The position numbers and the translations under genes are program-made. Below are positions 9,036 through 17,430 of a stretch of 64,000 bases of DNA, piece after piece (the stretch's first letter is position 1; every line of letters starts with the position of its first letter). This DNA is from Microvirga sp052115485 (GTDB taxonomy: Bacteria > Pseudomonadota > Alphaproteobacteria > Rhizobiales > Beijerinckiaceae), in NCBI RefSeq assembly GCF_052115485.1, contig NZ_JBFRGU010000001.1:682001-746000 (forward strand). Reading direction: 5' to 3'. A model generated the notes under the pieces. The model ran no database searches, was not told the origin of the DNA, and was given only the letters and a program-made list of their open reading frames with translations.

Positions 9036-11132
9036 TCAAGCAACCGCTTCAGGCTGACGCTTTTCGACCGGTGCATAAAGCCCGTCCTCCATCGCCTGCA
9101 TATCGATGCGCCTGTCGTGGAAAGCGGCGAGCGTCGAGCGATGGCCGATGGAGACGATAGTCGTCCGCGGCAGGCGCTCCTTCAGCATCCGATAGATCTC
9201 GGCCTCGGTCGGCTCGTCGAGGGCCGCCGTCGCTTCGTCCAGAAGAAGCCAATCGGGTTTTGCGAGGAGAGCGCGGGCGATGGCGAGGCGCTGCTGCTCG
9301 CCAAGCGAGAGACTTTGCGCCCAGGCGCGCTCCTCATCGAGCCTGTCGACTAGCGCGGGGAGCTTGGCGGCCTTCAACGCGTCCCTGATGGTCGCATCGT
9401 CATATTCCCCCGTGCTGCCGGGATAGGTGACGGCGGCACGAAGCGAGCCCATGGGAATGTAAGGCCGCTGCGGCAACAGCATCATCGACTGCCCATCGGG
9501 CACCATGATCTGCCCATGGCCGAAGGGCCAGATGCCGGAGATGGCGCGGAACAGAGTGGACTTGCCCGAGCCGGAGGGACCGGTCAGCAGCGTCGTCTCG
9601 CCCTGGCGGAAGACGACGTTGTCGGCACGCATCAGGGCGCGCCCGTCCGGGAGCGACACCTTGAGATTTTCGACACCAAGATCGCCGTTGGACGATCTTA
9701 CAAGCGCAACATGCTCGCCCACCGCACCGCGATGCTGCACGGCTTGGATCGCGGCCTCGAAGGTCGTCAAACGATCGATGACGGCTTTGTAGTTCGCGAT
9801 CGTGGAGTACGACGTAATGAAGAAATCGAGCGCACCCTGGACGCTGGAGAAAGCCCCGACCGTCTGCTGCATCTGGCCGAGTGTGATTTTGCCGATGAAG
9901 AAATACGGCGCGGTCAGAATGTAGGGCACCACCACATTGGCTTGGCCATAGGCCGACTGGAAAACGTTCAACCGCATCACACGACGAACGATCTGCATGA
10001 AGTTGCGAACGATCATGTTGAAGCGATTGCGAAGCGCTTCCTGCTCCGCTTCCTCGCCGCCGAGGAGGGCCACCTGCTCCGTATATTCGCGCAGGCGCGC
10101 GAGCGAGAAGCGGTAATCGGCTTCCACTCTTTCCTGCTGGAAGTAGAGTGCGATGAGTGGGCGACCGATGACGTGCGTAAGCCAAGTGCCGACGAGCGCA
10201 TAGAGGATGCTGACCCACACGAGCAAGCCCGGAACGGGCACATCAGTCCCCGGCAGAGTAAAGCCGCTCGACAAGGACCAAAGGATCGCGATGAATGAGA
10301 CAAGCGTCGCGGACTGATTCAGCAACCCGACGGACAAAGTGTATGTCTGGTCGATATAGCTGCGCAGATCGTCCGCGATACGCTGATCGGGGTTGTCCGC
10401 TGCGCGTCCGACCAGTTGCATGCGGTAATGCGTGCCGTTGCCCAGCCACTCACGGACGTAAAGCCCGTTGAGAAATGTGCGCCAGCGGATACGCAAGACA
10501 TATTGCGAAACGATCTCGACGAGAGCGGTTGTAATGAAAACGCTCGCCAATGGGACGAACACCCAGAAAAGCTGATACCAGAATGCGCCCGCGTCCTTCT
10601 CCTGCAACGCATTGAACATATCGCGTCCGAAGAAGTTGAGCCGGACATTCAGCGCGACCTGAAACAGATTGATGATAATCAGGAAGGCCAGCAATGCGCA
10701 GCCGATGATGCCCTCGGTCGCACGCACGGTTCCGATCAGGGGCACGCGAATTTCGCTCGCTGTCGCGGAATCGAAATAACGGTCGGCGATCCTCATGATG
10801 GTGTGGATCACCGGAATTCGCGACACACCGAAAATGATGAAGGCGAAGATCGTCGCGCCGACGGGCATGGAGGCCGGCGGAACATATCCGCTCAACCCTT
10901 CGGGCACGACACCAAGCGAGTCCGCCAAAAGCAGCAGGACAAGAAGCGCTTCCGCTCCCGCAAGCACCGCTAGGAAGACCCTCAGGTACTTCGGCATGCT
11001 CCGTGACAGGAACAGGGCCCCCGCCAAACCGAGCATGGCAACAGGCACCAGGATCGAGAACGGAACTCCGCCCAGTCGCAGGGCGAGCAGGCCGAAACCG
11101 GCAATTGCCGCCGCAAGGCTGGCCATGAACAT
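9036..11132 (-). CDS. ABC transporter, fused permease/ATPase of the ABC_membrane_2 (SbmA/ABCD/YddA-like) type
   Basis: 698 residues. Three N-terminal hydrophobic helices (about 1-70 and 85-105) precede an ABC_membrane_2-type transmembrane domain (about 130-440; FFGRDMFNALQEKDAGAFW, LRIRWRTFLNGLYVREWL). The C-terminal nucleotide-binding domain has Walker A GPSGSGKST, signature LSLGEQQR, Walker B WLLLDEATAALDE and a switch His (SIGHR). The family imports or exports peptides, fatty acyl compounds or vitamins; the substrate here is unknown. Inner membrane. It is monocistronic, divergent from metN and ends at the shared terminator. Confidence 0.87.
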   Translation of the reverse strand: MFMASLAAAIAGFGLLALRLGGVPFSILVPVAMLGLAGALFLSRSMPKYLRVFLAVLAGAEALLVLLLLADSLGVVPEGLSGYVPPASMPVGATIFAFIIFGVSRIPVIHTIMRIADRYFDSATASEIRVPLIGTVRATEGIIGCALLAFLIIINLFQVALNVRLNFFGRDMFNALQEKDAGAFWYQLFWVFVPLASVFITTALVEIVSQYVLRIRWRTFLNGLYVREWLGNGTHYRMQLVGRAADNPDQRIADDLRSYIDQTYTLSVGLLNQSATLVSFIAILWSLSSGFTLPGTDVPVPGLLVWVSILYALVGTWLTHVIGRPLIALYFQQERVEADYRFSLARLREYTEQVALLGGEEAEQEALRNRFNMIVRNFMQIVRRVMRLNVFQSAYGQANVVVPYILTAPYFFIGKITLGQMQQTVGAFSSVQGALDFFITSYSTIANYKAVIDRLTTFEAAIQAVQHRGAVGEHVALVRSSNGDLGVENLKVSLPDGRALMRADNVVFRQGETTLLTGPSGSGKSTLFRAISGIWPFGHGQIMVPDGQSMMLLPQRPYIPMGSLRAAVTYPGSTGEYDDATIRDALKAAKLPALVDRLDEERAWAQSLSLGEQQRLAIARALLAKPDWLLLDEATAALDEPTEAEIYRMLKERLPRTTIVSIGHRSTLAAFHDRRIDMQAMEDGLYAPVEKRQPEAVA

Positions 11133-11170
11133 GAAGACATCCTCTGAGAGTACTGTTGATCTTGTTTAAA

Positions 11171-11215
11171 GCATGTGCTGGAAAAGTGGGAACCCGCCTT
11201 TCCAAAAAATCATGC
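11171..11215. repeat. Divergent copy of the GATC-type palindromic repeat
   Basis: GCATG at the left and CATGC at the right enclose GGAAAAGTGGGAACC and CTTTCC. This matches the layout of the repeat family found at 14662, 24692, 30527, 51578 and 63871 (CATGATC, GTGGAAACC, GATCATGC) but with diverged bases. It lies in the 301-base gap between the ABC transporter and metN. Confidence 0.5.
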
Positions 11216-11402
11216 GAAATCACAAGCTTGGCGCATGTGGTCGGCGCGACAGGTCTTTGCGACGGAGGCGATCCACCAACCTCATGGCAAGATTGAGGAC
11301 AATGCATTCCCTTGTAGAAGTTTTAAGAGAAAAACGTTCTAAAAAACGACACTATCCTGTTTAAAGAACAAAAATATTGACATAGCGAACGTTATTGTCC
11401 AT

Positions 11403-11426
11403 CTCTCCTCTCTACTGAAAGGAGAG
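11403..11426 (+). promoter_or_regulatory. Hairpin occluding the metN ribosome-binding site
   Basis: CTCTCCT at 11403-11409 pairs perfectly with AGGAGAG at 11420-11426, and the latter is the metN Shine-Dalgarno sequence eight bases before the ATG at 11434. Folding would hide the ribosome site. Just upstream, TTGACA-like sequence lies in an imperfect inverted repeat (GACATAGCG and CGTTATTGTC) around 11388-11409. I recognise no SAM riboswitch here. Confidence 0.45.
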
Positions 11427-11433
11427 CGACGGC

Positions 11434-12528
11434 ATGAACGCACCGCTCGGAAGCTTAAGCGATCAGGCGCTGCGACGATTGGTTCCGGCGGAATCCATTG
11501 TCCGCCTGGAGAACGTGTCGAAGGTTTATACGGGCCGTACCGGCGCTCCGGTGCCGGCGCTGGAAGGCATCAATCTTTCCGTGCCTCAAGGTGCAGTTCT
11601 GGGCGTCATCGGTCGCTCAGGTGCCGGAAAATCAACTCTGATCCGCCTCGTCAACGGGCTGGAAAAGCCGACTTCCGGCCGCGTGATTGTCGACGGCGCG
11701 GATGTCGCGGCTCTGCCGGAAAGCGCGCTGCGCCACGCGCGCCGCTCCATCGGCATGATCTTCCAGCACTTCAATCTCCTGTCCTCTCGCACGGCGGCAC
11801 AGAACATTGCTCTGCCGCTCGAGGTCGCAGGCTACGACAAGGCTGCGATCCGCGCGCGCGTCGACGAATTGCTCGCCCTCGTCGGCCTTACCGACAAGCG
11901 TGACCGCTATCCTTCCGAATTGTCCGGTGGGCAAAAGCAGCGCGTCGGCATCGCCCGCGCGCTCGCCACGAAACCGAAGGTGCTTCTCTCGGATGAAGCG
12001 ACTTCCGCCCTCGATCCGGAGACCACGCGCTCGATCCTCGATCTTCTGGCGCGCATCAACGCCGAGCTTGGGCTGACCATTCTTCTCATCACGCACGAAA
12101 TGGCGGTCATCCGCTCTATCGCCCGCGAGGTCGCGGTGATCGATGGAGGGCGCATCGTCGAGCAAGGCGACGTGTTCGACGTCTTCACTCGTCCACAGCA
12201 TGAAGTGACACGAAGCTTTCTCGCGGATGAGGCGGGCCGTGCGCTCCCGTCATATGTCGCGGATCGCTTGCGCGCGGAAGCCTCACCCGGCAGCCAGGCA
12301 GTAATCCGCATCGGCTTTCGCGGACCGCATGCGACTGACCCGGTGCTGGCGCGTCTCGCGCGCGATCTCAATATCGAGGCCAACATTCTCGCAGGCAGCG
12401 TGGACGAAATCGCGGGCCGCCCCTGCGGTACGCTCGTGATCGGCGTGCCTGAGGCAACGTTGACCAAGACCCTCGGTTTTCTGAAGCAGCACGATCTCGA
12501 TACGGAGGTTCTCGGCCATGTCTCCTGA
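11434..12528 (+). CDS. metN: Methionine ABC transporter ATP-binding protein MetN
   Basis: ATPase of the methionine importer, 364 residues, on the cytoplasmic face of the inner membrane. Walker A GRSGAGKST, signature LSGGQKQRVGIARAL, Walker B VLLSDEATSALDPET and LLITHEM are all present. The last ~80 residues form a NIL domain (IRIGFRG.., LDIEANILAGSVDEI-like), which senses methionine and inhibits transport in characterised homologues. The 3' end overlaps metI by 11 bases. A 40-residue N-terminal lead precedes the core and includes SIVRLENVSKVY. Confidence 0.95.
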   Translation: MNAPLGSLSDQALRRLVPAESIVRLENVSKVYTGRTGAPVPALEGINLSVPQGAVLGVIGRSGAGKSTLIRLVNGLEKPTSGRVIVDGADVAALPESALRHARRSIGMIFQHFNLLSSRTAAQNIALPLEVAGYDKAAIRARVDELLALVGLTDKRDRYPSELSGGQKQRVGIARALATKPKVLLSDEATSALDPETTRSILDLLARINAELGLTILLITHEMAVIRSIAREVAVIDGGRIVEQGDVFDVFTRPQHEVTRSFLADEAGRALPSYVADRLRAEASPGSQAVIRIGFRGPHATDPVLARLARDLNIEANILAGSVDEIAGRPCGTLVIGVPEATLTKTLGFLKQHDLDTEVLGHVS

Positions 12529-13183
12529 GATGATCCGCCTCATTCTTTCCGCCACCGGCGAGACGCTTCTCATGGTCGCGATCTCCGGCGTGGTCGGCAC
12601 GCTTCTCGGCTTGCCGCTCGGCGTATTTCTCGCCACCAGCGGCAAGGGCGAATTGTTCGCAGCACCCTGGGTGAACCGCGTGCTCGGCGCCATCGTGAAT
12701 GCCGCGCGCTCGACGCCGTTCATCATTCTCGTGGTGGCGATCATTCCTTTCACGCGCTTGGTCGCTGGCACGTCCATCGGCACCAATGCGGCCATCGTGC
12801 CCCTTACCGTTGCTGCCACGCCCTTCATCGCGCGCCTGATCGAAGGGGCGATCCGTGAAGTCGATCAAGGCCTCATCGAAGCCGCGCGCGCCTTTGGCGC
12901 AAGCCCGCTGCAGATCGTGTTGAAGGTCCTCATACCCGAAGCGCTACCGGGCATCGTTCTCGGCCTCACGCTCGCAGCGGTGTCGCTGCTCGGCTACTCG
13001 GCCATGGTCGGAGCCGTCGGGGGTGGCGGCCTGGGCGATCTTGGAATCCGCTACGGCTATCAACGCTTCATGCCCGACATGATGATCGCCGTCGTGATCG
13101 TGCTCATCGTTCTCGTCCAGGCTGTGCAGAGCCTCGGCGATCGCCTCGCACGCCACCTCAACAAACGCATCCGTCACGCCTGA
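12518..13183 (+). CDS. metI: Methionine ABC transporter permease MetI
   Basis: Inner-membrane permease of the importer, 221 residues with five predicted membrane helices. The EAA-type coupling loop is clear: EAARAFGASPLQIVLKVLIPEALPG read around residues 125-150. NAARSTPFIILVVAIIPFTR and GYSAMVGAVGGGGLGDLGI are typical of MetI. Its ATG lies inside the end of metN (11-base overlap), so the two are translationally coupled. Confidence 0.95.
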   Translation: MSPEMIRLILSATGETLLMVAISGVVGTLLGLPLGVFLATSGKGELFAAPWVNRVLGAIVNAARSTPFIILVVAIIPFTRLVAGTSIGTNAAIVPLTVAATPFIARLIEGAIREVDQGLIEAARAFGASPLQIVLKVLIPEALPGIVLGLTLAAVSLLGYSAMVGAVGGGGLGDLGIRYGYQRFMPDMMIAVVIVLIVLVQAVQSLGDRLARHLNKRIRHA

Positions 13184-13209
13184 TCGGACTCACTCAAGGA
13201 GTAATTTTG

Positions 13210-13995
13210 ATGTCCCTGAAGCATCTGGGCCTTGCCGCCCTCCTCTCGCTGGCAGCCTTCCCCGCCGCCGCGCAAACGCAAACGGTCCGCATCGGCGCGA
13301 CGCCCGGTCCACATGCGCAAATTCTTGAGGCCGTTAAGCCCATCGCCGCGCAGAAGGGCCTCGATCTCAAGATCATCGAGTTCTCCGACTACGTCGTACC
13401 GAACGCGGCGCTGGCATCTGGTGAACTGGAAGCGAACTCGTTCCAGCATCAACCTTATCTCGACAATCAGAAGGCTGACCGCGGCTACAAGATCGAGACC
13501 GTGGCATTCACGGTGAACTTCCCGATTGGCGTTTACTCGAAGAAGCACAAGGCCTTCGACGCCATTCCGAGCGGAGCCACCATTGCGATCCCGAACGATC
13601 CCACCAATGGCGGTCGCGCGCTTCTGCTGTTGCAGGACAAAGGCTTATTGAAGTTGAAGGACGGCGTCGGTTTCAAGCCGACGGTGATCGATATCACCGA
13701 GAATGCGAAGAAACTGAAATTCGTCGAGATCGACGCCGCTCAGGCTCCGCGCGTGCTCGACGACGTGGACGCCGCCGTCATCAACACCAACTACGCGACG
13801 CAGGCTGGTCTGGATCCGGTGAAAGACGCGTTGACCCGCGAGAATCCGAAAGGACCTTACGTCAACATCATCGCCGTGCGCGCTGAAGACAAGGACAAGC
13901 CCTGGGTAAAGGCTCTCGTCGAATCCTATCACACCCCCGAGGTGAAGAAGTTCGTCGAAGAGAAGTTCAAGGGCGCCGTTCTCACGAGCTGGTAA
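13210..13995 (+). CDS. metQ: Methionine-binding protein MetQ (NlpA family), non-lipoprotein form
   Basis: Periplasmic substrate-binding protein of the importer, 261 residues. NlpA-family motifs include RIGATPGPHAQILE, FSDYVVPNAALASGELEANSFQH read in parts, PNDPTNGGRALLLLQ and VINTNYA. The signal peptide ends in AFPAAAQ with no lipobox cysteine, so unlike E. coli MetQ it should be soluble. An AAGGAG site at 13196-13201 supports the ATG at 13210 over the adjacent TTG at 13207. The metNIQ unit ends at a strong terminator. Confidence 0.93.
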   Translation: MSLKHLGLAALLSLAAFPAAAQTQTVRIGATPGPHAQILEAVKPIAAQKGLDLKIIEFSDYVVPNAALASGELEANSFQHQPYLDNQKADRGYKIETVAFTVNFPIGVYSKKHKAFDAIPSGATIAIPNDPTNGGRALLLLQDKGLLKLKDGVGFKPTVIDITENAKKLKFVEIDAAQAPRVLDDVDAAVINTNYATQAGLDPVKDALTRENPKGPYVNIIAVRAEDKDKPWVKALVESYHTPEVKKFVEEKFKGAVLTSW

Positions 13996-14023
13996 TTTCG
14001 CCTCCCATGTCCTCTGGGAACCT

Positions 14024-14051
14024 GGCCGGCCCTTCGGGGCCGGCCTTTTTT
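14024..14051 (+). terminator. Rho-independent terminator of metNIQ
   Basis: Nine-base perfect stem GGCCGGCCC (14024-14032) and GGGCCGGCC (14037-14045), TTCG tetraloop, then six Ts. Confidence 0.93.
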
Positions 14052-14192
14052 GTTGATCGGCTATCATGGCCCCGCGAAAGAGCACCGACACACCCGAATA
14101 CGGCTCGGTCGCGGAACGCACCTGCCTGCTCCGGAAATGGGATTCCGAGGTCAAGTCGGTCCGAAACAGGGATTTTTCAAAACTTTTCACGA

Positions 14193-14218
14193 GGCCGGGC
14201 TTCCACCCGGCCTTTTTT
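14193..14218 (+). terminator. Second rho-independent terminator 150 bases after the metQ terminator
   Basis: Stem GGCCGGG (14193-14199) and CCCGGCC (14206-14212) with a six-base loop, followed by TTTTTT. No recognised gene lies between it and the metQ terminator, so it may end a short transcript starting in 14055-14190 or act as a back-up. Confidence 0.75.
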
Positions 14219-14312
14219 ATTGGCCAGGACGGCTGGCATTTCGCCCAAGCAGGCTATATGGCCGCATCAACATTATTGCTTTAGACTAAAGCCTATCTCA
14301 GAAGGACCAGCC

Positions 14313-14624
14313 ATGTTTACTCTTGAAATCGCCGGCAAGGCGATCGCCGTGACCAATGCCGATGAGGATCAAGCCCAGGAGCTCTTCACGAGCGAAGGCT
14401 TCAAGGACGACCTCGTTTCGTTCAAGAGCGACAACAACCCCCTGTGGGACGGTTCCGCCGCTCTGACGATCCGCCGCTCCTCGGAAGACGAGATCGAAGC
14501 CTTCGACGACGCTCTCGAGGGTGACGAGGATTTCGAAGACGAGGAAGAGGACGACGAGGACGGCGATGATGGCATCGACGTTGTTTTCCTTGTAGAAATC
14601 GACGAAATGGGCGATGAGGCCTGA
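14313..14624 (+). CDS. Small acidic protein of unknown function
   Basis: 103 residues. The N-terminal half is a small folded-looking domain (MFTLEIAGKAIAVTNADEDQAQELF, read in parts) with WDGSAALTIRRSS. The second half is a run of Asp/Glu from about residue 64 to 88, ending in the hydrophobic IDVVFLVEIDEMGDEA. A GAAGGA ribosome site precedes the ATG. The acidic tract could bind metal or basic proteins; I do not recognise a named family. The coding pattern and clear start make it a real gene. Confidence 0.75.
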   Translation: MFTLEIAGKAIAVTNADEDQAQELFTSEGFKDDLVSFKSDNNPLWDGSAALTIRRSSEDEIEAFDDALEGDEDFEDEEEDDEDGDDGIDVVFLVEIDEMGDEA

Positions 14625-14661
14625 TCAGGCCTACGATCTCATCGGAGCCGATCCGATTTTT

Positions 14662-14766
14662 GAGAGTTTGATCGTGTCTCTTTGAAACACGATCAAACTC
14701 TCGATTTCTTGTTGCTGCATGATCCGGGTGAAAAACCGGTTTCCACTTATTCTGATCATGCTCTAG
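14662..14766. repeat. GATC-type palindromic repeat, copy A
   Basis: Left module: inverted repeat GAGAGTTTGATCGTGT (14662-14677) and ACACGATCAAACTCTC (14687-14702). Right module: GCATGATCCGGGTGAA, AACCGGTTTCCACTT and TGATCATGCTCTAG, ending at 14766. Same plan as the copies at 24692, 30527 and 63871. Confidence 0.85.
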
Positions 14767-14886
14767 AGCGGGCCTGCGCTGATCTCGTCATCGCATCCGC
14801 TCTATCTTTTTGTTAGGGCATGATCATTCTGGGATACCGGATCCCTTTAGCATCATGCTTCGAGGAGCGGCTTGGCCGCGATACAC

Positions 14887-16779
14887 ATGCCTTTTCCCAA
14901 AGCCAATCCCAGTCTCGAACGCGCCCTTGCGGATCGCGGCTACAAAGAGCCCACCCCCGTTCAGGCGGCAATCCTCCAGGCTGATGCCAAGGATCGGGAC
15001 CTTCTTGTCTCGGCCCAGACCGGCTCAGGTAAAACCGTCGCCTACGGCCTTGCCCTCGGCTCGACGCTGCTCGGCGATGCCGAGCGCCTCCCGCCTCCCG
15101 CCGAACCGCTGGCGCTGATCATCGCGCCGACGCGCGAGCTTGCCCTGCAGGTCCACCGCGAATTGATCTGGCTCTATGGCCCGGCAGGCGCGCGCGTCGC
15201 GTCCTGTGTCGGCGGCATGGATGTGCGGCGTGAACAGCGGGCGTTGGCCGATGGCTGCCATATCGTCGTCGGCACGCCTGGACGCCTGCGCGACCATCTG
15301 GAGCGCGGCCGGCTCGACACCTCGAAGCTGCGCGCAGTGGTGCTCGACGAAGCCGACGAGATGCTCGATCTGGGCTTCCGCGAAGACCTTGAATTCATCC
15401 TCGACGCGACGCCGAAGGAGCGCCGGACGCTTCTGTTTTCGGCGACGATTCCGCGCAACATCGCAGCGCTTGCCAAGCGCTATCAGCGCGATGCCGTCCG
15501 CATCGACACGCTGGTGCAGAACCAGCCGCACGGTGACATCGAATATCGCGCCGTTCGCATCGCACCGAATGAGATCGAACACGCGGTCGTCAACGTTCTG
15601 CGTTTCTTCGAAATGCGCGGTGCGATGGTTTTCTGCTCGACGCGCGAGATGGTGCGTCACCTGACGGCGAGCCTGATCGAGCGCGGCTTTTCCGCCGTGG
15701 CGCTTTCCGGTGAGCTGACCCAGAACGAGCGCAGCAACGCTCTGCAATCCTTGCGTGACGGGCGCGCGCGCGTTTGCGTCGCGACTGACGTCGCCGCGCG
15801 CGGCATCGATCTTCCCGATCTCGGCCTCGTCATCCACGCCGATCTGCCGAACGATCACGAGACGCTTCTACACCGCAGCGGCCGTACGGGCCGCGCGGGC
15901 CGCAAGGGCGTGTGCGTGATACTCGTTCCTTACACCCGGCGCCGCAAGGCAGAACGCCTCGTCGACTCCGCCGGCGTCGATGTGACTTGGGGCGGCCCGC
16001 CTTCCGCGGAGGAGATCCGCAAGGGCGATCAAGAACGTCTGCTGAAGGAGCTGAGTGTCGTCGAAGAATCCTCGGAGGAGGATCTCGCTCTGGCGCGCTC
16101 GCTTCTCGCGGAGCGTTCGGCGGAAGAAATCGCCTCCGCGCTGGTGCGCTTCCATCGCGCGCGCCTTCCCGCGCCCGAGGAAATGTATGACGCCGGTAGC
16201 GAGCGCGAGCCGCGTCAGCGCAAGGACAAGCGCGAGCGGGAAGCCGAGCGCGAGCGTCCTCGCGGGAAGGATCGCGGTCCGTCCGACGGCGCGGATTACG
16301 GCGCATCGGAAGATATGGTCTGGTTCCGCATGAGCGTGGGCCGTCGCAACAACGCGGATCCTCGCTGGCTTCTACCGATCATCTGCCGCCTCGGGCACGT
16401 GACGAAAAAGGAGATCGGCTCGATCAAGATCTACGATCGCGAAACGAAGTTCCAGATCGCAAAAGACTTCGCATCGCGCTTCGCGTCTGCCGTGCGCAAA
16501 ACCAACGACGAGGATATCCGCATCGAGCCGGCGGAGTTCGACAAAGGTGGCGCGCATGAAGGCAAGAAGTGGAGCCCAAAAGGCCCCGGCAAGGGTGAAG
16601 GCTTCAAAGCCAAAGGCGGTTTCCGCGGCAAAGGCGATTCCGGCCCGAAAGGTGATCTCAGTGGGAAGGGCGAAGGCTTCAAGGGCAGCCACAAAGATGG
16701 ATCGCCGAAAAACGGCAAGCCGTCCGGCCCGAACAAGAAGCACAAGCGCCGCATCGAAGAAAAGCGCAAGCGAGACTAG
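14887..16779 (+). CDS. DEAD-box RNA helicase with basic low-complexity tail
   Basis: ATP-dependent RNA helicase, 630 residues. All core motifs are visible: Q-motif region GYKEPTPVQ, motif I AQTGSGKT, Ia PTRELA, GG, TPGR, motif II DEAD, motif III SAT, then ATDVAARGIDLPD and HRSGRTGRAGR. A CsdA/DbpA-like RNA-binding domain lies near residues 475-560 (MVWFRMSVGRRNNADPRW, IGSIKIYDRETKFQIA). The tail is Lys/Gly-rich and probably binds RNA. I chose the ATG at 14887 (MPFPKANPS); a TTG at 14872 has a closer GAGGAG but a non-family N-terminus. Likely role in ribosome assembly or mRNA turnover. Confidence 0.92.
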   Translation: MPFPKANPSLERALADRGYKEPTPVQAAILQADAKDRDLLVSAQTGSGKTVAYGLALGSTLLGDAERLPPPAEPLALIIAPTRELALQVHRELIWLYGPAGARVASCVGGMDVRREQRALADGCHIVVGTPGRLRDHLERGRLDTSKLRAVVLDEADEMLDLGFREDLEFILDATPKERRTLLFSATIPRNIAALAKRYQRDAVRIDTLVQNQPHGDIEYRAVRIAPNEIEHAVVNVLRFFEMRGAMVFCSTREMVRHLTASLIERGFSAVALSGELTQNERSNALQSLRDGRARVCVATDVAARGIDLPDLGLVIHADLPNDHETLLHRSGRTGRAGRKGVCVILVPYTRRRKAERLVDSAGVDVTWGGPPSAEEIRKGDQERLLKELSVVEESSEEDLALARSLLAERSAEEIASALVRFHRARLPAPEEMYDAGSEREPRQRKDKREREAERERPRGKDRGPSDGADYGASEDMVWFRMSVGRRNNADPRWLLPIICRLGHVTKKEIGSIKIYDRETKFQIAKDFASRFASAVRKTNDEDIRIEPAEFDKGGAHEGKKWSPKGPGKGEGFKAKGGFRGKGDSGPKGDLSGKGEGFKGSHKDGSPKNGKPSGPNKKHKRRIEEKRKRD

Positions 16780-16906
16780 CGCCTGATCATAGCTCGCTAA
16801 AGGCCTTTGCGTCCGTGCTCACCCTCGGATGCAGAGCCGCCCAACGAAGACCGATAGACCGAGCGCGTCATGAAATGCGCTCGGCTATGTCACAGTTGAA
16901 CGGTCA

Positions 16907-17335
16907 TCACAGTTTGGACAGAAGTGCGGCCAGCTGATCGGCCTCGCCCTTTGAGAGCCTCGTGCCGACGAATTGTTCGATGGCGCCTCCGTAAGTCACC
17001 CACATTCGTTCTTGAAGTTTTCTTCCGGCGGTCGTGATTGCGATGAGTTGTCGACGCTTGTCGCCAGGATAGGGGATCCGCTTCACAAGACCTTCCGCTT
17101 CCATGCGGTCGAGAAGCCGCGACAGGTTGTATTGCTCGAACAGCAAACTGTACTCGATCTCGCGGGGAGAGAGGCAACCTTCCTCGGCCCGCTTCAGATG
17201 CAGCAAGACACCATACCAGTCCAGGGAAGGGAAGCCGGCGTCCTTCAAGGCCGCCTCGATAAGCGCCTTCACGCGGCGTTGCGTACAATTGAGACGGATC
17301 CAGACATCCTGTGTCGCGTCTGATGGCATTTGCAT
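16907..17335 (-). CDS. MarR-family transcriptional regulator
   Basis: 142-residue winged-helix regulator. MarR features: LDWYGVLLHLKRAEEG leading into the helix-turn-helix, LLFEQYNLSRLLDRMEAEGLV (recognition helix, read in parts) and the wing RIPYPGDKRRQLIAITTAGRK. An AGGAGGG site nine bases before the ATG at 17335 fixes the start; longer frames to 17413 lack one. It is divergent from doxX-gst, with a perfect 12-base palindrome between them, so it probably represses both itself and that pair in response to a small, perhaps electrophilic, compound. Confidence 0.88.
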   Translation of the reverse strand: MQMPSDATQDVWIRLNCTQRRVKALIEAALKDAGFPSLDWYGVLLHLKRAEEGCLSPREIEYSLLFEQYNLSRLLDRMEAEGLVKRIPYPGDKRRQLIAITTAGRKLQERMWVTYGGAIEQFVGTRLSKGEADQLAALLSKL

Positions 17336-17359
17336 TGTCGCAAACCCTCCTCTTTTATT

Positions 17360-17371
17360 ATGCAATTGCAT
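17360..17371. promoter_or_regulatory. Candidate MarR operator palindrome
   Basis: ATGCAATTGCAT, a perfect 12-base palindrome, lies 24 bases upstream of the marR start and 59 bases upstream of the doxX start. Size and position fit an operator for the adjacent MarR protein; this is inferred. Confidence 0.5.
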
Positions 17372-17430
17372 CAAATTTGACGCCGAAAGGCAAGCGTGGC
17401 TATATCGATACACTTACATGGAGATTGTAA

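Noticed and set aside
11133..11433. SAM riboswitch upstream of metNIQ
   Set aside because: I could not find the conserved helices of SAM-I or SAM-II; only a short ribosome-site hairpin is visible.
14871..14886. TTG start at 14872 for the DEAD-box helicase
   Set aside because: A GAGGAG lies nearby, but that stretch looks like part of a repeat and the N-terminus from 14887 is more family-like.
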